Part shown: piece after piece, positions 35,343 to 44,885 of the stretch | Layout: each line of letters begins with the position of its first letter | How positions within the stretch are numbered: position 1 is the stretch's first letter | NCBI RefSeq assembly: GCF_026242055.1 | Contig: NZ_JAPJDL010000020.1 | Span: forward strand, 124,001-188,000 | Reading direction: 5' to 3' | From: Lentzea sp. NEAU-D7 | Lineage (GTDB): Bacteria; Actinomycetota; Actinomycetes; Mycobacteriales; Pseudonocardiaceae | DNA length: 64,000 nucleotides | Position numbers and translations under genes: made by a program | Notes under the pieces: model-generated | What the model saw: the letters and a program-made list of their open reading frames with translations, nothing else | Databases searched by the model: none | Told to the model about the DNA's origin: nothing

Positions 35343-36979
35343 CCGACCAGGTCGTCCGCGTCGACGATCTTGTACGCGTAGCCCTGCTCGGCCAGGAACC
35401 GCTGCCGGTGGGCGGCGTAGTCGGTGTCGAGCGTGTCGCGCGCGACGACCGAGTAGAAGTGCGCCTGCCGGCCGTCGCCCTTGGGGCGCAGGATCCGGCC
35501 GAGGCGCTGGGCCTCCTCCTGCCGCGACCCGAACGTGCCGGACACCTGGATCGCGACGGACGCCTCGGGCAGGTCGATGGAGAAGTTCGCGACCTTGGAC
35601 ACCACCAGGGTCTGGAGCTCGCCCTTGCGGAACTGGTCGAACAGCTCCTCGCGCTCCTTGTTCTTCGTCGATCCCTTGATCACCGGTGCCCCCAGCTCCT
35701 CGCCCAGTTCGTCGAGCTGGTCCAGATAAGCACCGATCACGAGCGTCGGCTCGCCGGAATGCCGCTCCAGCACCCGCTTGACCACCGGGATCTTGGTCCG
35801 GGCCGTCGAGCAGAGCTTGTAGCGCTCCTCCGGCTCGGCCGTCGCGTACTGCAGCCGCTCGTTGTCCGTGAGCGTCACGCGGACCTCGGTGCACTCGGCG
35901 GGAGCGATCCAGCCCTGCGCCTCGATGTCGCGCCACGGCACGTCGTACCGCTTCGGCCCGATCAACGAGAAGACGTCGCCCTCCTGGCCGTCCTCGCGCA
36001 CCAGCGTCGCGGTCAGCCCGAGACGGCGGCGCGACTGCAGGTCGGCGGTCATCCGGAACACCGGCGCGGGTAGCAGGTGGACCTCGTCGTAGACGATCAG
36101 GCCCCAGTCGCGCGAGTCGAACAGGTCGAGGTGCTTGTACTCGCCCTTCGACTTGCGGGTGATCACCTGGTAGGTCGCGATCGTGACCGGACGGATCTCC
36201 TTGCGCTCACCCGAGTACTCGCCGATCTCCTCCTCGGTGAGCGAGGTGCGCGCGATCAGCTCCCGCTTCCACTGCCTGCCCGCCACGGTGTTCGTGACCA
36301 GGATCAGCGTGGTCGCCTGGGCCTCGGCCATCGCCGCCGCGCCGACCAGCGTCTTGCCCGCGCCGCAGGGCAGCACGACGACGCCGCTGCCACCGGCCCA
36401 GAACGCCTGGGCGGCCATCCGCTGGTAGTCGCGCAGCTTCCAGTCGGTCTCCTCCAGCTCGATCGGGTGCGCCTCGCCGTCGACGTACCCGGCCTGGTCC
36501 TCGGCCGGCCAGCCGACCTTGAGCAGCAGCTGCTTGAGCCGCCCGCGCTCGCTCGGGTGCACGACGACGGTGTCGTCGTCGATGCGGGCCCCGAACATCG
36601 GCGCGATCTTCTTGTTGCGGAGCACCTCTTCGAGCACCGCGCGGTCGTTGGAGTGCAGGACCAGCCCGTGAGCAGGGCTGTTGGTCAGCACCAGCCGCCC
36701 GAACCGGCCCATGGTGTCGACCACGTCCACCAGCAGCGGCTGCGGCACCGGGTAGCGGCTGAACCGCACCAGCGCGTCGACCACCTGCTCGGCGTCGTGC
36801 CCGGCCGCTCGCGCGTTCCACAAGGCCAACGGCGTCACGCGATACGTGTGCACGTGCTCCGGAGCCCGCTCCAGCTCGGCGAACGGCGCGATGGACGTGC
36901 GCGCGTCGTTGGCGAGGGGGTGGTCGACCTCGAGCAGCAGCGTCTTGTCCGACTGGACGATCAATGGGCCATCGGTCAC
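35339..36979 (-). CDS. ercc3: XPB/ERCC3-type DNA repair helicase
   Basis: 546-aa superfamily 2 helicase, 3'-5' type. An N-terminal damage-recognition-like domain is followed by Walker A LPCGAGKTLVG, the DEVH box VYDEVHLLP, motif III LTATLVREDG and motif VI QRLGRILRP. It corresponds to M. tuberculosis Rv0861c and is involved in DNA unwinding and repair. The GTG start at 36979 gives the usual TDGPLIVQSDKTLLLEV start (in part). The frame extends further upstream only as shadow. Confidence 0.92.
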   Translation of the reverse strand: MTDGPLIVQSDKTLLLEVDHPLANDARTSIAPFAELERAPEHVHTYRVTPLALWNARAAGHDAEQVVDALVRFSRYPVPQPLLVDVVDTMGRFGRLVLTNSPAHGLVLHSNDRAVLEEVLRNKKIAPMFGARIDDDTVVVHPSERGRLKQLLLKVGWPAEDQAGYVDGEAHPIELEETDWKLRDYQRMAAQAFWAGGSGVVVLPCGAGKTLVGAAAMAEAQATTLILVTNTVAGRQWKRELIARTSLTEEEIGEYSGERKEIRPVTIATYQVITRKSKGEYKHLDLFDSRDWGLIVYDEVHLLPAPVFRMTADLQSRRRLGLTATLVREDGQEGDVFSLIGPKRYDVPWRDIEAQGWIAPAECTEVRVTLTDNERLQYATAEPEERYKLCSTARTKIPVVKRVLERHSGEPTLVIGAYLDQLDELGEELGAPVIKGSTKNKEREELFDQFRKGELQTLVVSKVANFSIDLPEASVAIQVSGTFGSRQEEAQRLGRILRPKGDGRQAHFYSVVARDTLDTDYAAHRQRFLAEQGYAYKIVDADDLVG

Positions 36980-37088
36980 GCCGACAAGTCTCCCTGACGA
37001 CGCCAAATGCGTTCGACCTGCGTCAACTGGTGAAGACAACTGTGAGGCGACACACGAAGCCAACAGGCCGTGTCGTACGTTCTCGCCC

Positions 37089-37670
37089 ATGAGCACCGAG
37101 TCGACCGATCCCGTCGAGCCGCCGGCCGTGGTGACCCCCGAACCCGCGGAGACCGAGACCGACGAGTCGCCCAAGAAGAACAGCTGGCTGAAGTTCGTCA
37201 TCGTCGGTGTGCTGGCGATCGTGCTCGTCGGCGGCGGCGTGTGGGCGCTGACGGCGCTCAACACCACCGGCGTCGGCGACTGCGTGAGCGCCTCGCCCAA
37301 GGACGTGGACAAGCCCGACGGCGACTGGGACATCTCGTCGAAGAGCTGCGACGACACCGCCGCCACGCACCGCGTTGCCGCCGTGCTGGCCAACGCCGAG
37401 GACCAGTGCCCCGCCGAGGGCATCTACGAGCAGATGTCGTCCGGCGGTGGCAAGTCGATGTGCCTGATGCCGAACCTCGCCGAGGGCAACTGCTACACGT
37501 CGAGCGACGACGGCGCCTTCAAGAAGGAGCCGTGCACCAAGGACTCCCCGGTGAAGATCGTGAAGAAGGTCGACGGCCTGCCCGAGGAGGGCTCGGTGTG
37601 CCCCGAGGGCTCCAGCGAGCTGCGGTTCAGCGAGCCGGCCTCCGTCTACTGCATGGGTGTCCACGAATGA
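37089..37670 (+). CDS. Cysteine-rich LppU-like membrane-anchored protein 1
   Basis: 193 aa. An acidic/proline cytoplasmic N-terminus, one transmembrane helix (FVIVGVLAIVLVGGGVWAL) and an extracellular domain with eight cysteines in the order GDC, SC, QC, CLMPN, GNCY, PC, VC, YC. The spacing is shared with the next two genes, so four disulfides are likely. It resembles the actinobacterial LppU/SCO3897-type group, with no known function. It is first of a tandem set of three paralogues. Confidence 0.72.
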   Translation: MSTESTDPVEPPAVVTPEPAETETDESPKKNSWLKFVIVGVLAIVLVGGGVWALTALNTTGVGDCVSASPKDVDKPDGDWDISSKSCDDTAATHRVAAVLANAEDQCPAEGIYEQMSSGGGKSMCLMPNLAEGNCYTSSDDGAFKKEPCTKDSPVKIVKKVDGLPEEGSVCPEGSSELRFSEPASVYCMGVHE

Positions 37671-37726
37671 TCCTGATCGGGTGAACTCAGTTGAGCTGAA
37701 GCCCGCCTGACGCCGATACCCAGGCC

Positions 37727-38209
37727 ATGAAGAAGGTCGGCCTGGGTGTTGCCGCTGTCATCGCGCTCGTGCTGCTCGGCGGGTTCGTGCTGACCCAGCT
37801 CGGCGACGTGGCCGAAGCGGCACGCGAGGGCGACTGCGCGCGGATCTCCGGCGCCTTCGACAACCCGACCTACCAGGCGCTCGACTGCGGCTCAGAGCAG
37901 GCGAACGTCAAGATCGCCAAGATCCTCGACTGGAACGAGAAGGCCTGCCCGTCCGGCGGCATGGACTACTCGACGTACACGGGCGAATCCACCCTGTGCC
38001 TCATGCCGAACTTCGTCGAGGGCGCCTGCTACGGCCAGGACTCCGAGATCGGCATCGCCAGGGTCGACTGCTCCACGAAGGACTCGGTGAAGGTCGCCAA
38101 GGTGGTCAGCGGCAAGGCCGACCGCGCCGCCTGCGGTGCCGCGCGCGCTGCGATCTTCCCGGTGCCCGCGACCACCTTCTGCCTGGAACGCGGCGACCAG
38201 AAGCAGTAA
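37727..38209 (+). CDS. Cysteine-rich LppU-like secreted protein 2
   Basis: 160 aa. A short N-terminal hydrophobic helix (VAAVIALVLLGGFVLTQ) serves as signal or anchor. The extracellular part has the same eight-cysteine pattern as its neighbour (GDC, DC, AC, LCLMPN, GACY, DC, AAC, FC). The closest motif matches are to gene 3 (IAKIL versus IAKAM, VDCS). It is probably a duplication product. Confidence 0.7.
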   Translation: MKKVGLGVAAVIALVLLGGFVLTQLGDVAEAAREGDCARISGAFDNPTYQALDCGSEQANVKIAKILDWNEKACPSGGMDYSTYTGESTLCLMPNFVEGACYGQDSEIGIARVDCSTKDSVKVAKVVSGKADRAACGAARAAIFPVPATTFCLERGDQKQ

Positions 38210-38592
38210 CCCGCCCCTGGGCGCCGTCGCGCGCTCAGAAGTTGCCGCAGGACGCGGTCATTCATTCCGCCGCCGTCGTTCCAGCTGTCGACCCCGGCCC
38301 TGGTGGTCTGTGTCGCGCCGGAGCAGCGCGACGGCGTGTCGAGCACGATGCCGTCGGCACCTGTCGCGTTGTTGATCGTTCCCTCTGTCCGGATCGGACC
38401 GCTCTGAGGTTCACGGGCCTTCGCCGGTCGGCTCCGCGCGACCGTCCAGGTGGAACGCAGCTCTCCAGCGGATCCAAGCGGTCGTAACGTTTCCGTAAAG
38501 CCCGAGAGTTTTCCCGCGCCGCATGGCACTGTCTGCTCCGGCCGTGTCGGGGGGCATGGGCCATCTGGGGTATTGGGAAATGAGAGAGCTTC
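38210..38592. other. Intergenic region upstream of the 23-aa frame
   Basis: About 380 bp after paralogue 2. It carries frames on both strands but none with a Shine-Dalgarno plus plausible protein composition. CGTAACGTTTCCGTAAAG near 38485 is an AT-richer patch that may be a promoter. I find no strong hairpin at the end of paralogue 2. Confidence 0.4.
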
Positions 38593-38664
38593 ATGAGCAC
38601 GACCGAATCCGCTTCGCCCACGTCCGCGCCGAAATGCGCCGAGGGCGTTGTCGCCACCCCGTAG
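38593..38664 (+). CDS. Possible 23-aa peptide between LppU-like genes
   Basis: ATG 38593 follows GAGAGAG by five bases and encodes MSTTESASPTSAPKCAEGVV plus ATP before TAG. It is followed within 20 bp by a clean terminator hairpin (38683-38712), giving it the layout of a small transcription unit. Its start resembles that of paralogue 1 (MSTESTD), so it could be a remnant of a fourth family member. It has one cysteine and no hydrophobic segment. Confidence 0.35.
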   Translation: MSTTESASPTSAPKCAEGVVATP

Positions 38665-38682
38665 CGGGGCTTTGACCTCATG

Positions 38683-38712
38683 AAACCGGAGTTGTGTCAG
38701 CGGCTCCGGTTT
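38683..38712 (+). terminator. Hairpin with T-rich tail
   Basis: AAACCGGAG pairs with CTCCGGTTT across a 12-nt loop and is followed by CGCTGTCTTTT. A smaller CCCCG-TAG-CGGGG hairpin lies just before it. Confidence 0.6.
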
Positions 38713-38749
38713 CGCTGTCTTTTGCGTGACTTCATCCGAGAGGAATCCA

Positions 38750-39562
38750 GTGACCGACCCCAACTACCCCCAGCAGCCAGGGCCCTACGGGCCGCCTCCC
38801 GGTGGACAGCCGCAGCAGCCGTACGGCCAGCCCGGCCAGCCGAACCCGTACGGTCAGCCGCCCCAGCAGGGCTACCCGGGCCAGGGCCAGGCGGGTCAGC
38901 CCGGTCAGCCCGGCGACCCGTACGCCCAGCAGCCGGGCCCGTACGGCCCGCCTCCCGGTCAGATGCCCGGCCAGCCCCTGGGCCAGCCGATGCCCTACGG
39001 CCCGCCGCCGAAGAAGAGCGGCGCCGGCAAGATCATCGGTTCGATCGTCACCATCGTCGTGCTCGTCGGCGTCGCCTTCCTGGCGAAGGCCCTGATCGGT
39101 GGCGGCCTGAGCGCCATCACCGAGCCGTCGGCCAAGCCGGGCGACTGCGCGAGCGTCACGGGCACCACGTTCAGCCCGAAGTACAAGAAGGTCGACTGCT
39201 CCTCGGCCGAGGCGAACTACTTCATCGCCAAGGCCATGAAGTCGACGTCGGAGGCGTGCCCGAGCGAGGACTACGCCGAGTACACCGAGTCCGGCCGGCG
39301 CAGCTCGTCGCTGAAGCTCTGCCTCGTCGAGAAGCTCGAAGAGGGCAAGTGCTACGAGGAAGAGCTCGTGAAGATGAACATGGAGGGCATGAAGCCCGTC
39401 GACTGCTCCAAGGGCAACAACGAGTTCGCCGTCCAGAAGGTCCTGAAGGTCGAGAAGGTCGTCCGGGCGGCGACCGCGGACTGCGGTGAGGCGACGGCCA
39501 TCGCCTACGCGGAACCCGCGCCGGGCATCACCTACTGCATCTCGGCCGCCGGCGGGCAGTGA
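38750..39562 (+). CDS. Cysteine-rich LppU-like protein 3 with Pro/Gln/Gly-rich N-terminus
   Basis: 270 aa from GTG 38750 (GAGAGGA upstream; an earlier in-frame ATG at 38726 lacks a site). Residues 1-85 are a low-complexity Pro/Gly/Gln/Tyr cytoplasmic tract of PYGQ/PYGPPP repeats. One transmembrane helix (IIGSIVTIVVLVGVAFLA) follows, then the eight-cysteine extracellular domain. Such proline-rich cytoplasmic tails are common in actinobacterial membrane proteins and may bind partners. Function unknown. Confidence 0.72.
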   Translation: MTDPNYPQQPGPYGPPPGGQPQQPYGQPGQPNPYGQPPQQGYPGQGQAGQPGQPGDPYAQQPGPYGPPPGQMPGQPLGQPMPYGPPPKKSGAGKIIGSIVTIVVLVGVAFLAKALIGGGLSAITEPSAKPGDCASVTGTTFSPKYKKVDCSSAEANYFIAKAMKSTSEACPSEDYAEYTESGRRSSSLKLCLVEKLEEGKCYEEELVKMNMEGMKPVDCSKGNNEFAVQKVLKVEKVVRAATADCGEATAIAYAEPAPGITYCISAAGGQ

Positions 39563-39564
39563 CC

Positions 39565-39610
39565 GCACGAAAAATGGCGGGCCGGTTCTCCGGTCCGCCA
39601 TTTCTCGTGC
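39565..39610. terminator. Bidirectional terminator between convergent genes
   Basis: A long hairpin, AATGGCGGGCCGG / CCGGTCCGCCATT with TTCT loop, is extended by GCACGA / TCGTGC outer arms. It lies 2 bp after one stop and 10 bp before the other. Confidence 0.85.
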
Positions 39611-39620
39611 CGCGAAGCGA

Positions 39621-40598
39621 CTAGTTCGTCGTGCCGGGTGGCAGCAGCTGCTGCACGTCCAGACGCCCGGAAAGCACGTCCTCGGTGTCCATCATGTCGG
39701 CGACGCGCTGGAGCCGGATCGGGTTCAGCGACAACGGGAACGTGCCGACCGACACGAGGGCCGCGGTCGGTGCGTCGACGTCCGCGTAGCCGGTCAGGGA
39801 GTCCTGCACGGCGAGCTTGTTGGCCTGCGCGCGCTGCTGCGCCTCGCGCAGCACGTCCCGGAACACCTTCAGCGTCTTCGGGTTCGCCTCGGCGAACTTC
39901 TTCGACGACGCGTAACCGGACATCGGGAAGTCCAGCGTCGGGCCGCGGGCGGTGTCGGTGACGATCTTCGCGCCGATCTTGCGCTGCGCCTTCGTGATGA
40001 AGGGCTCGATCATGAACGCGGCGTCGACCTGGCCCGCGGTGAGGGCGGCCTCCATGTCGGCGAACGCCATCGGCTTGAACTTGATCTTCTGCTTCTCGAC
40101 CGCGGCGGTGTCCAGCACGGCCCGCGTGGTCAGCGCGCCGATGTCGGTCTCGCTGTTCACGGCGATCGTCGGCTGGGACTTCTTGCCGGGGTCGTCGTAG
40201 TCCGACGTGGCCGAGGTGACCAGCGCCATCGAGTTCGGGCCGGCCTGGTAGGCCTCACCCTGCAGCTGCAGCTCGGTGCCCTCGGCGACCGCGCGGAAGA
40301 GGCTGACGTGCGTCGCCCACGTGAGGTCGAGCGTGGTGTCCAGCTGCTTGATGGCCTCTGCCTCGCTGGGCTGGGTGACCAGGTTGACCTGCAGACCGGC
40401 CTTCTCGAACAGCTTCTCGGTCAGCGCGATCCGCAACGGGGCCACGTCGACGACCGGCAGCACGCCGATGCGGATGACGTTGCGCTCGACGTCCGCGTTG
40501 CCGCCGTTCGAGGAGCTTCCGAACAGGCCGCAGCTCGCGGTCAGAACACACGTGATGAGCACTGCAGCAAGCCGCAGAGCTTTGGCTCGGGTAGCCAT
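39621..40598 (-). CDS. Orphan ABC substrate-binding lipoprotein (nitrate/sulfonate/NMT1 type)
   Basis: 325 aa. The signal peptide has lipobox LTASC. The mature domain is of the SsuA/TauA/NMT1 type (IGVLPVVDVAPLRIALTEKLF in part, WATHVSLFRAVAEG, DAAFMIEPFITKAQ). No permease or ATPase is adjacent. It either works with a transporter encoded elsewhere or serves as a sensor. It is divergent from the conservon kinase, whose N-terminus resembles nitrate-sensing proteins; a link is speculation. Confidence 0.82.
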   Translation of the reverse strand: MATRAKALRLAAVLITCVLTASCGLFGSSSNGGNADVERNVIRIGVLPVVDVAPLRIALTEKLFEKAGLQVNLVTQPSEAEAIKQLDTTLDLTWATHVSLFRAVAEGTELQLQGEAYQAGPNSMALVTSATSDYDDPGKKSQPTIAVNSETDIGALTTRAVLDTAAVEKQKIKFKPMAFADMEAALTAGQVDAAFMIEPFITKAQRKIGAKIVTDTARGPTLDFPMSGYASSKKFAEANPKTLKVFRDVLREAQQRAQANKLAVQDSLTGYADVDAPTAALVSVGTFPLSLNPIRLQRVADMMDTEDVLSGRLDVQQLLPPGTTN

Positions 40599-40977
40599 GG
40601 CACCTCTCGCCGGTAGGGCTTGGGTAGCTTCGAATTGATCAGTGAGCGTCGCCACAGACCAGGGCGTCCGCAGTCCCAACTGCGAGTTCGGACGGACGTG
40701 GGGTGTGCCGACAACCGGGGATGTTAACCACCTGAACGTATGAAACGACACCCCATCTCGATACGGTGAGTGCTTCTGGAGACTTCCCCCGGGGAGGGGG
40801 TGACCATTACCCTTCCGGCTCGGGTGGCACAGGTCGTAGTAGACCGACGTGTCTTCAGACGGGGTAGGGCGCCTCACCGGGCGAACAACCTCTGTGCTGC
40901 AATTCGGCCCGTTTGACGAGTCCATGCTCGGTCCTGGGGAGAGACCGGGACACTGCTGCTGGAAGAGGAAGCCCAGA
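40599..40977. other. Divergent promoter region between the binding protein and the conservon
   Basis: About 380 bp. AT-richer patches near 40630 (TTCGAATTGATCAGTG) and 40720-40765 (TTAACCACCTGAACGTATGAAACGA in part) are likely promoter zones. A CCCCCGGGGAGGGGG run lies at about 40788. I see no riboswitch fold I can name. Confidence 0.4.
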
Positions 40978-43900
40978 GTGGCCCGACGTGAGAGAGGTCC
41001 CAGCCAGTTTGGCGTGGGTGACACCACACGCTCCGAAAGGCCCGAAACGGGTGACGGACTGGCTGCGCTGGGTAACGGACCGATGAACGTGACACCGGAC
41101 CCGGTGAACCACGACACCGGTGCCGGACCCGGTTCGGGATCTGCCCGATCCGCGGGATGGCGCCTGCGCAACTGGCGGTTGCGCACGAAGCTGCTCGCCG
41201 TTCTGCTCATCCCGACGGTCTGTGCGCTCGCCCTGGGTGGTCTGCGAGTCCGCAGCGACCTCCAGGCCGCGACGGAGTTCAACAACCTCGCGAACCAGAT
41301 CCGCCTCGAGACCGCGGTCGCGGACCTGGTGCAGCAGCTGCAGCGCGAACGCGACCTGTCGGTCAGCTATGTCGCGTCGAACAAGAAGGTCGACAGGGTC
41401 GTTCTCGAACGGCAGCTGCGCCGCGTGAACGACACCAGCGAGGCGTTCAGCAACAGGATCGCCGAGCTGAGCTCCGACCTGAACTCGGCTGCCGTCGAGC
41501 GCTTCCAGGTCGCGGCCAAGCAGCTCGACCGCCTGAACAGCCTCCGCAACTCGGTGCGCGACACGCAGTACCCCGCCGAGGCAGTCCAGCGCACCTACTC
41601 GGAGTCCATCGAGACGCTCATCAACCTCGGTGAGCAGACGATTTCCGAGATCAACGACCCGGAACTGGTGCGACTGCACCTGACCACGAACGCCATCGCG
41701 CGCATCAAGGAGCAGGAGTCGCTCAAGCGGGCGATCCTCCTGGACGTCTTCCAGCGCAAGGCGTTCACGCCGTCCCAGCTGCGCTCCCTGCAGGCAGCGG
41801 ACGCCGAGCTCGAAGCGGCCCGCAACGACTTCCGCAAGTCCGCGACGCCCGAGCAGGCCAAGATCTACGACGACACCGTCACCGGCCTCATCGTCGACAA
41901 CGCGAACGACATGCAGGAATCGGCGATCAACCAGCAGGCGGGCCAGAAGGACTTCACGCAGGTCACGCCCGAGAAGTGGGACATCGCCGCCACGCTGACG
42001 GTCAACCTGACCCGTGACGTCGAGAACCTGCTGGTCGAGCAGCTGCAGACCAAGACCGACGACCTGGCGGGCGACACGCGCGCCAGGGCGTACGTCGAGT
42101 CCGGCATCGTGCTCGTGATCCTCGCGCTCGCGCTGCTGATGGCGCTGTTCGTCGCCCGCTCGATCCTCAACCCGCTGCGCACGCTGCGCCGCACCGCCCT
42201 CGACGTCGCCGACCACGGTCTCCCCGACGCGGTCGAGCGGATCCTCGCGGACCCCAACCCGGAGAACGCGGCCAAGACCGCCGTCGAACCGGTGCCGGTG
42301 CACACGCGGGAAGAGATCGGTCAGGTGGCGCGCGCGTTCGACGCGGTGCACGGTGAAGCGGTGCGACTGGCCGCCCAGCAGGCCCTCCTGCGCGACAACG
42401 TCAACGCGATGTTCGTCAACCTGTCCCGCAGGTCGCAGGCCCTGGTCGAACGCCAGCTGAACCTGATCGACCGGCTGGAGCAGGACGAGCAGGACCCGGA
42501 CCAGCTGGCCTCGCTGTTCGAGCTGGACCACCTCGCGACCCGCATGCGCCGCAACTCGGAGAACCTGCTGGTCCTCTCGGGCACGGACCTGTCGCGGCGC
42601 CTGACCCGGCCCGTCCCGGCCGCCGAGGTCCTCGGTGCCGCGGTCTCCGAGGTCGAGCAGTACGCCCGCGTGCAGGTCGGTCAGACCCCGGACCTCACGG
42701 TCCAGGGCCGCGCGGTCAACGACCTCGTGCACCTCATCGCCGAGCTGCTGGACAACGCCACGGCGTTCTCCGACCCGGTCACCAAGGTCACCGTTCGCAC
42801 GGCCAAGACCCGCAAGGGCGAGCTGGCGATCGAGATCCAGGACCGCGGCGTGGGCATGGGCGAGCAGGAGATCATCGACGCCAACGAGCGCCTGGCCGAC
42901 CCGCCGGACGTCGACGTCGCCGTCTCCCGCCGAATGGGCCTGTACGTGGTCGCGCGGCTCGCCAAGCGCCACGACATCAAGGTCCGCCTGCGCGGTAACG
43001 AGGACATCGAGGGCGGCACGACGGCGCTGGTGATCGTGCCGGAGACGCTCACCGCGATCCCCGGCCAGGCACCCGTCTCGACGCCGCCGTCCGGTTCCGG
43101 TTCGCTGGCCTCCGCGTTCGGCATGTCGCCGTCCTCGCCGGCACCGGCGCTGCCGTCGCCGATGTCGCCGTCGCCGATGTCCCCGGCCGAGCACACGACG
43201 GAGATCGGCACCACCGCTGCCAGGGCGAGCGGCATCGCCGGCGCCTTCGGCGGCGCCACCGGTGTCACGCCGCGCATCGACGAGTCGAGCCCGAGCAACC
43301 CGGGCATCCCGGTCAACTTCGTGCCCAGCTCGATCACCGACACCGGTGCGGGCGCGACGGCGATCCCCGTGTACAGCGACCCGCCGATCGAGGACGTGAC
43401 GCCGTCCGAGCGGTGGCGCCGCGACCAGCTCGCGGCGGTCGAGCCGGAGGGTTCGTTCGGCGAGCCCACCCTCTTCACGGCCTACGAGGACCGCAACGAG
43501 GAAGCCGGCGAGATCTCCTTCGAGCCCGGCTACGAGACCACCCAGTTCGTGCCGATCCCGCCGATCGAGGACGAGCCCGCCTCGTCCAACGGCATCTCGC
43601 GCGCCTCGGCGGACGAGGGTCGTCTCGACATCGGGATGGGTCACCGCAACGGGACCTCGGAAGCCTCGCGCAAGAAGATCGAGCACGACCTGGACGCCCC
43701 GACCGAACGCCTCCCGATCTACGAGGCCGTCCTGTCGCAGTGGTTCCAGGCCGTGGGCAGTGAGACGTCCGCATCGGCCGCTCAGCCGGTCCCTGCGGCC
43801 GCTGAGGACGACGCACCGGCCGCCACCAACGGGCACGTCGAGTCGAGGCTCGGCGGGACCGACAAGCGCTCCGTCGAGTACATCGACGAGCCGCCGTCGA

Positions 43901-44439
43901 CCCCGCCGCTCTCGGACGGGCCCGAACCGGAGCTGCCGACCCGGACTCGCAAGCCTGTACCGGCGGTGGCACCCACCACCACGTCGGCCGCTGGTCTTCC
44001 GGTGCGCACGCCGCGCTCGAAGGTCCAGCCGGCGGCTGAGGAAGTACCCGCACCCGCCGAGCAGGAGCGAGTTGTGGAACCCGAGCCCGTTGTGGAGGAG
44101 ACTCCAGCGGCGGCACCCACTTCCGAGTCGGCTTGGCAATCGCCTGCCGATGAGGGATGGCACGCGGCTCAGGCGTTGTTGAACAAGACGCCGGAGACGA
44201 AGACCACGGCAGGACTGCCGAAACGGACACCGAAGGCTCAGCTCGTGCCAGGATCTGCAGCACCGAAGCAGCAGTCCCTGTCGCAGACGGCACAGCGCCC
44301 GCCGCTGCCGCCCCGTACCGCTGACGCGGTGCGCGGACGGATGTCGAGCCTGCAGAGTGGTGTCAAGCGAGGCCGGCACGCATTGATCGAGGCATACGCT
44401 GGTGACCAATCGAGCCGGCAGAACGAGGAGCAGGAGTGA
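40978..44439 (+). CDS. cvnA: Conservon sensor histidine kinase-like protein (CvnA)
   Basis: 1153 aa from GTG 40978 (AAGAGGAA eight bases upstream); ATG 41083 is an alternative. Order: transmembrane helix (LLAVLLIPTVCALALGGL), an extracellular NIT (nitrate/nitrite-sensing-like) domain, second helix (VLVILALALLMALFVA), HAMP, a degenerate dimerisation region without a clear H-box, and HATPase_c (LLDNATAFSDP, DRGVGMG). The last 400 residues are a Pro/Ala/Ser/Glu-rich disordered tail. First of a four-gene conservon: it probably passes a membrane signal to the small GTPase system. Confidence 0.88.
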   Translation: MARRERGPSQFGVGDTTRSERPETGDGLAALGNGPMNVTPDPVNHDTGAGPGSGSARSAGWRLRNWRLRTKLLAVLLIPTVCALALGGLRVRSDLQAATEFNNLANQIRLETAVADLVQQLQRERDLSVSYVASNKKVDRVVLERQLRRVNDTSEAFSNRIAELSSDLNSAAVERFQVAAKQLDRLNSLRNSVRDTQYPAEAVQRTYSESIETLINLGEQTISEINDPELVRLHLTTNAIARIKEQESLKRAILLDVFQRKAFTPSQLRSLQAADAELEAARNDFRKSATPEQAKIYDDTVTGLIVDNANDMQESAINQQAGQKDFTQVTPEKWDIAATLTVNLTRDVENLLVEQLQTKTDDLAGDTRARAYVESGIVLVILALALLMALFVARSILNPLRTLRRTALDVADHGLPDAVERILADPNPENAAKTAVEPVPVHTREEIGQVARAFDAVHGEAVRLAAQQALLRDNVNAMFVNLSRRSQALVERQLNLIDRLEQDEQDPDQLASLFELDHLATRMRRNSENLLVLSGTDLSRRLTRPVPAAEVLGAAVSEVEQYARVQVGQTPDLTVQGRAVNDLVHLIAELLDNATAFSDPVTKVTVRTAKTRKGELAIEIQDRGVGMGEQEIIDANERLADPPDVDVAVSRRMGLYVVARLAKRHDIKVRLRGNEDIEGGTTALVIVPETLTAIPGQAPVSTPPSGSGSLASAFGMSPSSPAPALPSPMSPSPMSPAEHTTEIGTTAARASGIAGAFGGATGVTPRIDESSPSNPGIPVNFVPSSITDTGAGATAIPVYSDPPIEDVTPSERWRRDQLAAVEPEGSFGEPTLFTAYEDRNEEAGEISFEPGYETTQFVPIPPIEDEPASSNGISRASADEGRLDIGMGHRNGTSEASRKKIEHDLDAPTERLPIYEAVLSQWFQAVGSETSASAAQPVPAAAEDDAPAATNGHVESRLGGTDKRSVEYIDEPPSTPPLSDGPEPELPTRTRKPVPAVAPTTTSAAGLPVRTPRSKVQPAAEEVPAPAEQERVVEPEPVVEETPAAAPTSESAWQSPADEGWHAAQALLNKTPETKTTAGLPKRTPKAQLVPGSAAPKQQSLSQTAQRPPLPPRTADAVRGRMSSLQSGVKRGRHALIEAYAGDQSSRQNEEQE

Positions 44440-44855
44440 CGACCGCAGCGCAGCCAGGCAGCTTTGGTTGGCTTATCACCGACTTCGTGCGGAGGGTGCC
44501 CGGAGTGGCACATTCCGTTGTGGTGTCCGCGGACGGGCTGTTGCTCGCGGGATCCCAGGGCCTGCCCCGGGACCGTGCAGAGCAGCTGTCCGCAGTCGCG
44601 TCCGGACTGGTCAGCCTCACCCAGGGTGCTGCCCGCTGCTTCGAAGCAGGCGGGGTCAACCAGACGGTCGTCGAGATGGAGCGGGGCTACCTGTTCCTCA
44701 TGTCCATCAGCGACGGTTCTTGCCTTGCCGTCCTGGCGGCGCCCAACTGCGACATCGGCCTCGTGGCCTACGAGATGACGCTGTTGGTGGAGAGAGTCGG
44801 TCAACAACTCACCCCTGAGCTGCGCGCGCAGCTTCAGGGTGTGGTCCGTCGCTAG
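44436..44855 (+). CDS. cvnB: Roadblock/LC7-domain protein (CvnB)
   Basis: 139 aa single Roadblock/LC7 domain, including HSVVVSADGLLLAGSQGLPR. The GTG overlaps the cvnA stop (GTGA). In conservons CvnB interacts with the GTPase CvnD and may regulate its nucleotide cycle, as MglB does with MglA. Confidence 0.92.
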   Translation: MTTAAQPGSFGWLITDFVRRVPGVAHSVVVSADGLLLAGSQGLPRDRAEQLSAVASGLVSLTQGAARCFEAGGVNQTVVEMERGYLFLMSISDGSCLAVLAAPNCDIGLVAYEMTLLVERVGQQLTPELRAQLQGVVRR

Positions 44856-44885
44856 ACCTCATCTGAAGTTCAGGGGTGAGAACAA

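Noticed and set aside
40599..40760. TPP riboswitch before the NMT1-like binding protein
   Set aside because: No CUGAGA or ACCUGAUCUGG-like elements found on the minus strand.
40855..44409. 1184-codon open frame antisense to cvnA
   Set aside because: Arg/Gly/Val-rich artefact of third-position GC; no start signal and no domain.
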